From contig NZ_JABBGG010000004.1 of assembly GCF_012927275.1 (NCBI RefSeq), positions 248,001 to 312,000 on the forward strand: DNA of 64,000 nt, in the 5' to 3' direction. Shown piece by piece: positions 9,901-16,185 of this stretch. The number at the start of each line of letters is the position of its first letter. Within the stretch, counting starts at the first letter, position 1. The position numbers and the translations under genes are program-made. Source of the DNA: Massilia polaris (GTDB lineage Bacteria > Pseudomonadota > Gammaproteobacteria > Burkholderiales > Burkholderiaceae_D). The notes below the pieces were generated by a model that ran no database searches, was not told the DNA's origin, and was given only the letters and a program-made list of their open reading frames with translations.

Positions 9901-10596
9901 CGCTCGAACGGCCTGCCCGCGTACTACCGCGAGCAGGTGATCGAAGGCGTCAGGCGCAAGCTGGCCGGCATGGGACCGCACCAGATGACAATGCTGGCGG
10001 CGCTGATGCGCCACTACCAGCAGCGCGTGTATGAGCCGCGCCTGGAAGTCGACGAGACCGGCGCTCAGCTGCCGTCGCCATCGCTGCCGACGATTACCGC
10101 GCGCCGCCTGTACGAGGAATGGTTCAAGCGCGCGCGTGCACTCGACCCGGCAGTCGGGCCGCGCCACATCGATGCGGCGTTTGCCGCGATCGGCACGTGG
10201 ACATCCCTGGTGCCAGGCTCCTCTGGCGATGCGTATTCGTGGGAGGTTGAGCGCCCGGTCGACAAGCGCATCATCTGCGCCGAGTACCTGGCCAGCGAGG
10301 AAGCCGCCGCCGCCGCGATCGCGCGGCCGGCCGCCGCACCGGCCCAGGCCTCGACTGCGGGCGCACGCTTCAAGCTGTTCCTGAATGGCGCCCAGGCCGG
10401 ACCGTTCGGGCTCGACGAGATCGTGCAGCGCATCGCGCGCGGCGAAGTGCGCGAGGCGACCAAGGCGTGGAACATGGCATGGAATCCGAAGGCCGACAAA
10501 TGGCAGGCCGCCGGCGCGCTGCCGGAGCTGGCGCCGCTGTTCGGCCATGCGCAAGCGATCCCGGACCCAGACGACGACGTTCCCGATCCGGACTAA
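6982..10596 (+). CDS. Tubulin-like protein (Tubulin_2 type) with C-terminal GYF_2-like domain
   Basis: A very large (1204-residue) protein. The N-terminal region begins LFIGAGGTGMEVML, a glycine-rich nucleotide-binding loop. Residues 201-210 read GSCAGGTGAG, matching the GGTG[AS]G tubulin/FtsZ signature loop that contacts the nucleotide phosphates. It is far longer than FtsZ (~390) or TubZ. The middle ~600 residues are charged and helical. Residues ~1127-1192 (from FKLFLNGAQAGPFGLDEI) look like a GYF_2 domain, often a protein-interaction module. It ends in an acidic tail. It is the core of a five-gene operon with zinc-ribbon, VWA-like and membrane proteins. GTP binding and polymerisation are inferred only. 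Confidence 0.82.
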   Translation: MADYPGTGKKAELKVDLRPTLFIGAGGTGMEVMLRIRRRILSAVWNKQDPTRVESIGQFPVARFLHFDLDNSAVIDEGKSQRTDPWYELVKLSDEERLVEPIDLPQYHESDDSLARFPLIESWMPLRPKKLRSLGIDPSKGAGQIRAVARLYLFDKYPKLRGRIKGALNFLSSNAGNERKENYQRLGLQVDTSKFRIVVIGSCAGGTGAGTALDLGWISKAIARQEVSDSQVDLVMFMPSGFAKANKERTEANAYATLMELETAMRDMNAQVRWADPDSLAGKGAPFDDVYFVDTANLANKATADIKDIYQMVADTLFEDFASADFANRKRSVAVNQQQHKLGPYNPRVPEQRFGAMRLSYSKVYSAFGQAVLDTQQSLRDDIRAYELAALMVKAFFGLAGRDGVAPRRAGDQERDIFMRDQMQMSERPFSEFPDFKKGTSDVTPFQEYALTDQLLMDKDQRSLLERVESKVQVEMDRIMASYDVRQWREKVAGLLPDLERDAIREAGATAETSEDRIKRHTIELTARLKDRARSQLYALLDDRKQGGLEFVLSLLEQVKARLLQRDLGNAERNGKRYRDVRDALRTRQVEESLGNLAQASTRLIGKEAQAREVMGHLKRDISDYLRFHLLAVAAGQSIDVMRAMSAWLGETQSTDEQGQPVWTGIAGEFQQGRRAVQGMLGAVDRRIDQLRADARHEHATCIKLAGDLDPQPVRLTGDVSAWSEEVLLEFGGSARLFPQLDDDKLRSSLLLKLFRRAQTQLSREQIGEEAPQDPLLDRLAAMTPPERHRIFAEWIKSAMPWISARFSAEFTPRADQFKCFIGVGDVNAWRRMEAEIRAAVPTGFFHGELVSIVNTGITGKAVCYIELSGYPMTVLRGLPTWRTSYQIENPKIPTHLHFDSTRFRHPISPSMDELNRLADDYEWFLQANALGVIRRKADLGDREASFQPRGQYLFEVEPGSGEWLQIGNEFAIRSNGLPAYYREQVIEGVRRKLAGMGPHQMTMLAALMRHYQQRVYEPRLEVDETGAQLPSPSLPTITARRLYEEWFKRARALDPAVGPRHIDAAFAAIGTWTSLVPGSSGDAYSWEVERPVDKRIICAEYLASEEAAAAAIARPAAAPAQASTAGARFKLFLNGAQAGPFGLDEIVQRIARGEVREATKAWNMAWNPKADKWQAAGALPELAPLFGHAQAIPDPDDDVPDPD

Positions 10597-10607
10597 AGGC
10601 GCCTTAC

Positions 10608-11396
10608 GTGCAAGAGCAAGTGTACCGATGTATCCACGCTGCCTGTGCGCGGCCGTTGCCGCGCAGGGTGGACTTTTGCCCTTACTGCGGCACCGGGCAG
10701 CACGCGGGCGTCAGTAATCCCGCGCATGCGCGGCCGGCGCCTGCGCCCTACATGCCGCCGTCGCCGCAGCCCGCCGCCGCGCCACCTATGCCCGAACCGA
10801 AACCGAAACCGGAACCGGTCGCTGTCGCCGCGGCGCCCGCTGCGATGGCATGGGGATCCAGGCCGGCGCCCGCGACCGTAGCGTCGAAGCACCAGCGCGG
10901 CCCGGTCAGGCTGCGCTGGTGGTTGCTGCTGCTGGCCGTAGTGATCGGCCTGTGGGTGTGGGACAAGCCGAGGAGGATCGAGGCGCGCATCGAGCGCGCC
11001 CTCGCACTCGGCGCCGAGTGCCAGCTCAACGAGGCGCAGGCGGAGCTGATCGAGCTGCGTTCGACGCGCGCGTCGCCGGAGCAGCTCCAGCGCCTCCAGC
11101 AGGGACTCGACAAAGCTTCGGCCGTGTGCGAGCGCAGGCAGCAGCGCGCCAAGGCATGGCGCGGCACCGAGATCGCGGTGGATCAAGCAATCGACAGCGC
11201 CAGCTTCATCAAGGCGCAGCAGCGCCTGCAGGGGTTCGTGCGCAAATGGGGCGAGGACAGCGCCACCCGCAGCCTGAAGGAAAAGATCACCGCGGCCAGG
11301 ATCGCGTGGCAGAACAGCGACGCCGGAAAGCTGGAAAAGGAAAAGGCGGAGTGCCTGGCGCGTAACGGCAGGTGGCTGCTGGGAAGCTGCTGGTAA
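10608..11396 (+). CDS. Zinc-ribbon protein with single membrane anchor
   Basis: A 262-residue protein. Residues 8-27 carry four cysteines (C8, C13, and CPYC at 24-27) forming a probable zinc ribbon. A long Pro/Ala-rich linker follows, then one hydrophobic segment (WWLLLLAVVIGLWVW, near 104-118) and a ~145-residue coiled, charged C-terminal region that should lie outside the cytoplasm. The GTG start at 10608 has AAAGG eight bases upstream and begins 11 bases after the tubulin-like gene; longer frames upstream overlap that gene. It probably tethers the tubulin-like complex to the inner membrane. Confidence 0.78.
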   Translation: MQEQVYRCIHAACARPLPRRVDFCPYCGTGQHAGVSNPAHARPAPAPYMPPSPQPAAAPPMPEPKPKPEPVAVAAAPAAMAWGSRPAPATVASKHQRGPVRLRWWLLLLAVVIGLWVWDKPRRIEARIERALALGAECQLNEAQAELIELRSTRASPEQLQRLQQGLDKASAVCERRQQRAKAWRGTEIAVDQAIDSASFIKAQQRLQGFVRKWGEDSATRSLKEKITAARIAWQNSDAGKLEKEKAECLARNGRWLLGSCW

Positions 11397-11404
11397 ACTA
11401 TCGT

Positions 11405-11470
11405 CGTCGGAAAGTCGCAAAAATAGTAGTGGAGGATTGTAATTTAGTCTACTATTTAGACTTCCCGACG
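11405..11470. repeat. Long imperfect inverted repeat after the tubulin-like operon
   Basis: An outer pair (CGTCGGAAAGTC at 11405-11416 and GACTTCCCGACG at 11459-11470, one mismatch) encloses an inner pair (AAATAGTAG at 11421-11429 and CTACTATTT at 11449-11457). The RNA could fold into a long hairpin with GGAGG in the loop. There is no strong T-run after it, so it is not a clear terminator; it could be an attenuator or a small mobile element. Confidence 0.6.
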
Positions 11471-11481
11471 GAGGTTTCCTG

Positions 11482-11834
11482 ATGACGTTTTTCCGACCCT
11501 GCTAGCGGCCGTGCTGGCGCTGGCCGACGCGCCGGCGCTGGCGTCCGGCTTCGACTGCGTCGCCCCCGAATTCCCGCAAAAGTCCACGTCGAACGAGAGC
11601 GTACGCAGGGTGCAGAAGAAGATCAATTCGTGGCGCGCCTGCTATGCGGAGCAGGGCGCCGTGGGACCTGCCACGCAGGACGCGCAAAAGCTGAACGCCG
11701 AAGTCGACGCCGGGCTGCAGAAATGGATCGACGCCACCCGCGCCGCTAGCGGCCGCAATTCCGTCAGCGCCGGTACGCTGGCCACCATCGAGCGCGAACG
11801 CACCGACTACCTGCGCTCGGTACAACTGCGCTGA
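11482..11834 (+). pseudogene. Small secreted protein with apparent frameshift in its signal peptide
   Basis: A textbook GGAGGT ribosome-binding site (11470-11475) precedes an ATG at 11482, but this frame stops after seven codons. The long frame to 11834 is offset by one base. If the T5 run at 11488-11492 had six T's, the product would be a 117-residue protein with a good signal peptide ending in PALA and a mature part with a Cys pair. So the locus carries a one-base deletion, a sequencing error, or a -1 slip site. The alternative GTG start at 11511 would lack a signal peptide. No function is recognised. Confidence 0.6.
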
Positions 11835-11896
11835 TTTGCGCCGTTCCCGGCTGCACAGGTGTATGCTGTTCAGCAATATCATCGAGGGACTTCATC

Positions 11897-12232
11897 ATGA
11901 ACACGACACCAATTACCGGCGTCATGCTGGCACTGGCCATCCTTGCCGCCGCCGCCGGCTGCACTCCGCGCGACGAAGAAAAGGGACCGGCGCAGCAGGC
12001 CGGCGAGGCCATCGACAACGCGGGCGACAAGGTCGCGCGCAAGCTGCAGGAAAAGCTCGACAAGGCTGAAGAGGCGGGCGAGAAGATGGCCGACGCCGCC
12101 CGCAGCACCGGCGACCAGATCGAAGACGCGACCAGCGACGCCAGCCGCGGACTGGAGGAAGCGACCAAAAATGCGGGCAAGAAGGTCGAACAGGCCGGCG
12201 AGAAAATCCAGGACGCGGCCGACCCGGATTAA
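11897..12232 (+). CDS. Small lipoprotein with amphipathic helical repeats
   Basis: A 111-residue protein with a lipoprotein signal (LAILAAAAGC, lipid-attached Cys at about residue 22). The mature part is almost entirely Lys/Glu/Asp/Ala with an 11-residue-like rhythm (KLQEKLDKAEEAGEKMADAA), suggesting a long amphipathic helix like LEA or apolipoprotein-type stress proteins. GAGGGA lies just upstream of the ATG. It is probably an envelope stress or structural lipoprotein; the role is not established. Confidence 0.75.
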   Translation: MNTTPITGVMLALAILAAAAGCTPRDEEKGPAQQAGEAIDNAGDKVARKLQEKLDKAEEAGEKMADAARSTGDQIEDATSDASRGLEEATKNAGKKVEQAGEKIQDAADPD

Positions 12233-12281
12233 GAGCGGCTTACCCCCCTGCTGGATTCAAGGGGCTGAGAAGGAGCAAAAA

Positions 12282-12452
12282 ATGAACATGGCAATCCTGC
12301 GTGGTATTGGAGTCGGATGCGGCGTAGGGACTGCGCTCGGCGTCGCGCTGAACAGCGCTACATTGGGGCTCAGTCTCGGTATTGGGATCGGCGTCGCAGT
12401 CGCGGCAGCATCCCGTCTTCCTGACCCGATGCGAAAGGGCAAAGCAAAGTAG
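12282..12452 (+). CDS. Small glycine-rich membrane protein
   Basis: A 56-residue protein with a strong AAGGAG ribosome-binding site six bases before the ATG. Most of it is a hydrophobic, glycine-zipper-like stretch (repeated GxGxG around IRG..VGCGVG and LGIGIGVAVA) ending in a positively charged tail (MRKGKAK). It likely inserts in or associates with a membrane. It lies 49 bases after the lipoprotein gene. No family is recognised. Confidence 0.55.
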   Translation: MNMAILRGIGVGCGVGTALGVALNSATLGLSLGIGIGVAVAAASRLPDPMRKGKAK

Positions 12453-12529
12453 CTGGCCGACTTTTTCCGGATGTCGACGTTCGCTTAGGGGCGACGGCAG
12501 ACCTGTCCGGACTAGCGGGGTTGGACCTT

Positions 12530-12877
12530 CTAATCGGTAATTGCACGAAGGCGTGCGAGTGCATCTTCAACCACAAATTCGGGCGCTGTCTCAACCCGTT
12601 TTGCTTTTCGCGCTTCGAGGTCAAGCATGCGAATCTGATTGACCAAAACCGCGCCTTGCATCTTCGTTCCCGCCCCGGTGAGAGATGCCGCGAATCCTGC
12701 ATGGCGAGCAAAGTTACCGCCTTGAGTTATTGGTGCAACTAACACTATGCCCAGCGCGTTGAACGCACTCACGGACAGCACCAAGGCGGGTCGCATGCCC
12801 TTTTGTTCGTGGCCTTCGGTTGGATCGAGATTAACCATCACGATGTCGCCGCGTCCAAACTTCACTCGGCTTACCAC
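12530..12877 (-). CDS. mazF: MazF/PemK-family toxin (endoribonuclease)
   Basis: A 115-residue protein with the PemK/MazF fold signature: GDIVMVNLDPTEGHEQKGMRPALVLS at the N-terminus, LVAPIT in the core and QIRMLD near the C-terminus. MazF toxins cut mRNA at short sequences when the labile antitoxin is lost. The GTG start at 12877 overlaps the end of the antitoxin gene by seven bases, the usual coupled arrangement. The conserved Arg and Thr (RPALV, PIT) used in catalysis are present. Confidence 0.9.
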   Translation of the reverse strand: MVSRVKFGRGDIVMVNLDPTEGHEQKGMRPALVLSVSAFNALGIVLVAPITQGGNFARHAGFAASLTGAGTKMQGAVLVNQIRMLDLEARKAKRVETAPEFVVEDALARLRAITD

Positions 12878-13122
12878 ACTTCACGCCCTACTGGCTTCAC
12901 GCTGCTCCATGCGGCCATATCGGCAGGCTCGGGAGCCGAAAGGTCACACTGGGCAACCAGATCAGACAGCGAATACGACGGACGGGCTGCCTTCAACAAA
13001 ACGCCCTCAGGCAGCACATTGACACTCAGCTTGTCGCCCAAAGTGACTTTGAGCATAGCCAGTAGCTCAGTAGGCAGGCGGACCGCTGCGCTGTTACCCC
13101 ATTTCTGCACCGACAGTTCCAT
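12871..13122 (-). CDS. mazE: MazE-family antitoxin (AbrB/SpoVT-type DNA-binding domain)
   Basis: An 83-residue protein beginning with a swapped-hairpin AbrB-type domain (VQKWGNSAAVRLPTELL), followed by a tail (SLSDLVAQCD) that would wrap the toxin. It neutralises MazF and represses its own promoter. AGGAGG precedes the ATG at a good distance, favouring antitoxin excess. It is the first gene of the pair, with a large inverted repeat just upstream. Confidence 0.9.
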   Translation of the reverse strand: MELSVQKWGNSAAVRLPTELLAMLKVTLGDKLSVNVLPEGVLLKAARPSYSLSDLVAQCDLSAPEPADMAAWSSVKPVGREVW

Positions 13123-13138
13123 ATATCCTCCTGATGTT

Positions 13139-13196
13139 GATACATTGTAGATTCACAAAATTGAAGTGGCAATCTCTTTTGAATCTACAATGTATC
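13139..13196. promoter_or_regulatory. Probable MazE operator: paired 17-bp inverted repeat
   Basis: GATACATTGTAGATTCA (13139-13155) is the exact reverse complement of TGAATCTACAATGTATC (13180-13196), separated by 24 bases. It begins 17 bases upstream of mazE and is A+T-rich. AbrB-type antitoxins bind such repeats to autoregulate, so this is the likely operator/promoter region. Confidence 0.75.
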
Positions 13197-13269
13197 TACG
13201 GCCACTCAGCGCCTGCGTGATTGCCCGAAAACCACGTTGAACCTGCCCGGTATTTATGGCGCTCGCGCA

Positions 13270-13761
13270 TCACCGGTTCGGACGACAGGACTTTCCCTCG
13301 TACTCATGCCGGTTCAGCGTGTACTCCCTGCCGTTCCAGCGTATGACCGGGAAGCAGAAACCGGGTCCGCCGACCTCGATGTCCGGCCAGCCATCCTTGC
13401 CCTTGGATGGCAGGAAGGTGGCGATGCCGGTGCCGCCGGTGACCTTCTTCCAGCTGCCGTTCGCCTGTTTCGACACCACCGTGTACGCCGTGCCGGCGTG
13501 CCCGTAACAGTAGGTGCCGCCCTCGGTGATGACCGCCTCAAGCCGTCCGTCGCCGTTCAGGTCGCGCACCTCGGCGACATCGCCCGGCGAATAGGTCGGC
13601 GTCGGATCGTCGCAATTGCGCCACTGCTTTCCGTTCAGCGTGAAACCGGCCGCCTTGAAGGCGGCGGCTTCATCCGCCGGGGTGAGCCTGGCCGGCGCGC
13701 TGTGGGCCGTGGCGCTACAGGCAAACATCGCCACGGCAGCGATTAACATGCAGGTTTTCAT
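13270..13761 (-). CDS. Secreted protein of unknown function
   Basis: A 163-residue protein with a signal peptide (cleavage near SATAHSA). The mature part has several Cys residues (NCDD, TYCYG, GFCFP, SCRP) and a DLNGDGRLEAVI segment similar to the Ca-binding strand of FG-GAP/EF-hand-like repeats. AAGGAAGG precedes the ATG. Its start lies 47 bases inside the end of the diguanylate cyclase gene on the same strand, so they are likely coupled. No specific role can be assigned. Confidence 0.75.
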   Translation of the reverse strand: MKTCMLIAAVAMFACSATAHSAPARLTPADEAAAFKAAGFTLNGKQWRNCDDPTPTYSPGDVAEVRDLNGDGRLEAVITEGGTYCYGHAGTAYTVVSKQANGSWKKVTGGTGIATFLPSKGKDGWPDIEVGGPGFCFPVIRWNGREYTLNRHEYEGKSCRPNR

Positions 13762-15946
13762 TGGCCTTCCTTTCCGCGATGGGTGGAAACAGCTTCATTA
13801 TGCACCCGTCCGCAACAAGGCCCTGGCACGCTCCCTGCGTCAGCGCGCGCTCCTCGACAAGCGCTGCCGCTTCCGGCCACTGAGCCGCGCGCGCGGGCGG
13901 CGTTTCGCCCAGCACCACCGCCATGTCGACGAAGCCCGCGCGCCATGCGCGCTCGAGGTTCTGCTCGATATCTTCCATCGTGGTCAGCTCGAAGTTCGCG
14001 AAGCCGCGCACGCCGTACGCGCGGTTGCGGCCCTGGGCCTTGGCCAGGTACAGCGCCATGTCGACCAGGTTGACGGCGCGCTCCCACGACAGTTCGGCGC
14101 GGCCCGGCTTGAGCGGGAAGGGTGCGTAGCCGACCGACACCCGCACCGGAATGCGCGCTCCCAGGTAGATAATGTCCTGCTCGGCGATGCCGGCCAGCAG
14201 GCGGGCCGCGACTTCGTCGATGCCGTTGCGGGGAATCGCCGGCAGGAAGGCCAGGAACTCTTCGCCGCCCCAGCGCACGATCATGTCCGTCTCGCGCAGG
14301 ATGATGTGCAGGTTCTCCGAGATCATCGTCAGCACCGCATCGCCGGCGGCGTGGCCGTGGCGGTCGTTGACGTGCTTGAAGTGGTCGACGTCGATCAGGA
14401 ACATGGCGCCGACGATTTCCTCGCCCGAGGTGCCGGCGCTGCGCTTCTCGGCCTGGATGTGGCCGCGGATGAACTCCTGGAAGTGGCGCCGGTTGTACAA
14501 GCCGGTCAGCGGATCGCGCGAACTTTGATGTTTCAGTTCCAGGTTCTTTTCATGCAGCCGCGCGTTCGCGGTGCGCACCTTGCGGTACAGGATGCCGACG
14601 ATCACCGACGCCATCGCGAACACCAGCGCCAGCAGCCACCAGACGCGCTGCTGCAGTTTGCGATTATCGAGTTCGGTCGACTTGAGCTGGTTCTCGCGGC
14701 TCAGGAGCTCGATCTGGCGCTGCTTTTTCTCGGCCTCGTACTTTTCCTGCAGTTCGAGCATGGATTTCTGGCGGCTTTGCTTGAACAGTTCGTCCGAGAT
14801 GGCGCGTTCGCGGTGATAGGCGGCCACCGCGCCGGCCATGTCGCCGGCGCGCTCCAGCGCTTCGCCATATTCGGCCAGCACCGCCTGCAGTTCCGGCTGG
14901 TCGCCCGACGCTTCGTAATGGGCGAGCCCGCTCTCGAACTCGCGCTTGCCCTCGGCGATGCGGCCGCGGCCCAGGTGGGCCTGGCCCAGGTTGACCCGCG
15001 CGGTGGCCTCGCTGCCGGCCCGGTGAACGCGCTTTGCCGCCGTGATGGCCTGCTGCGCGTAGCTGGCGGCGCGTTCGTAGTCGTGCCGCTTCAGGTAGCT
15101 GTCGGACAGGTCGACCAGCGAGCCGACAATCATCGTCTCGGCGCCGATCTTGCGTTCCAGGGCGAGCGCCGCGAGCAGTGCGTTCAGGGCGCGGTCGGCC
15201 TGGCCGGTCTCGATGGCCAGGCCGTATTCGGTGTTCTTCAGGGTGGCCATGCGGCCCGGCGAATTGGTCTTGACCGCGATGTCGGATGCCTCGGCCAGCG
15301 CCTCGAAACCCTTGTCGAATTCCCTCAGCCGGCTGTACTGGTTCGCCAGCGCGTTGAGCGCCATGACCATCTGGATCGGGCGGCCGTGGTTGCGCGCCAG
15401 CGCGACCGCTTCCTGCACCTTGGCCAGCGCGGCCGGCAGGTTGCCTTCTTCGCTGAACGCGGTGCCCGAAGTGATGGCCAGTTCCACCCGCAGCGCCATG
15501 TCGCCGGTGCCGCTGGCGAGCCGTTCGGCTTCCCAGATCAGCTGGTGCGACAGGTCGAGCTGGTTCTGGCGCGAGGCGACATAGCCCTTCGCCAGCAGGC
15601 CCTTGGCGACCAGTACTTTGTCGTGGTGCTCCTTGCCGAGCGCGAGCAGCTCGTCGGCGACCGTGATCGCCTCGGCGTGGCGGCCGGTGGCGCGCTCCGT
15701 CAGGGACAGCAGGTTGAGGAATTCTCCACGGGTGGCAGGCGCGGCCGCGCGGGCGTCTGCTTCGACCTGGCGCAGCTGGCCGATCGCTTTTTCGGGCACG
15801 AACCGGCCCACTTCGCGGATCTCGGCGAGGCGCCGGTCGAGGTCCGGCTGCTGGCCGAACGCGACCGACGACACCAGGCAAAGCGCCGCCATCCGCCCCG
15901 TGGCCGTGCGGATATGGCGAATCGTTGCCATCGAGCCTGTGGGCAT
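13715..15946 (-). CDS. TPR-containing diguanylate cyclase (GGDEF)
   Basis: A ~743-residue membrane protein with a signal sequence, TPR-like helical repeats through about residue 400, one membrane segment (WWLLALVFAMASVIVGILY, ~434-452) and a C-terminal GGDEF domain. The active-site motif is an intact GGEEF (~559-563), and an RETD product-inhibition site lies five residues before it. It should make cyclic di-GMP from two GTP and be feedback-inhibited. The periplasmic TPR part is presumably the sensor. I prefer the ATG at 15946, six bases after GAGG; 15949 and 15931 are alternatives. Confidence 0.88.
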   Translation of the reverse strand: MPTGSMATIRHIRTATGRMAALCLVSSVAFGQQPDLDRRLAEIREVGRFVPEKAIGQLRQVEADARAAAPATRGEFLNLLSLTERATGRHAEAITVADELLALGKEHHDKVLVAKGLLAKGYVASRQNQLDLSHQLIWEAERLASGTGDMALRVELAITSGTAFSEEGNLPAALAKVQEAVALARNHGRPIQMVMALNALANQYSRLREFDKGFEALAEASDIAVKTNSPGRMATLKNTEYGLAIETGQADRALNALLAALALERKIGAETMIVGSLVDLSDSYLKRHDYERAASYAQQAITAAKRVHRAGSEATARVNLGQAHLGRGRIAEGKREFESGLAHYEASGDQPELQAVLAEYGEALERAGDMAGAVAAYHRERAISDELFKQSRQKSMLELQEKYEAEKKQRQIELLSRENQLKSTELDNRKLQQRVWWLLALVFAMASVIVGILYRKVRTANARLHEKNLELKHQSSRDPLTGLYNRRHFQEFIRGHIQAEKRSAGTSGEEIVGAMFLIDVDHFKHVNDRHGHAAGDAVLTMISENLHIILRETDMIVRWGGEEFLAFLPAIPRNGIDEVAARLLAGIAEQDIIYLGARIPVRVSVGYAPFPLKPGRAELSWERAVNLVDMALYLAKAQGRNRAYGVRGFANFELTTMEDIEQNLERAWRAGFVDMAVVLGETPPARAAQWPEAAALVEERALTQGACQGLVADGCIMKLFPPIAERKANENLHVNRCRGDVCL

Positions 15947-16185
15947 CATGTCCCTCGTTATAGGTTTTTGGGGCAATTATATGCGTGTTGAACGGCAGGA
16001 AATTCGCCGGCATGCCATATTTTTTCGGTTTCCGTTGTGCGCGGCGTCAGAAGGCAGGGCGACGCCCCTGCCCGCCCTGAAATGGCGCGCGCTTTCCGTT
16101 GTGAGCAAGCAACGGATTTGCGGACCCAAGCTCAAGCTCAGCGCGCGCCTGCCGTCGGTGGCCAAAACGTCGACAGGGGCGTGCG

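Noticed and set aside
13616-15991. A 791-codon open frame on the plus strand
   Set aside because: It is antisense to the TPR-GGDEF gene, which has clear motifs; the plus frame shows only low-complexity Arg/Val/Leu/Gln sequence.
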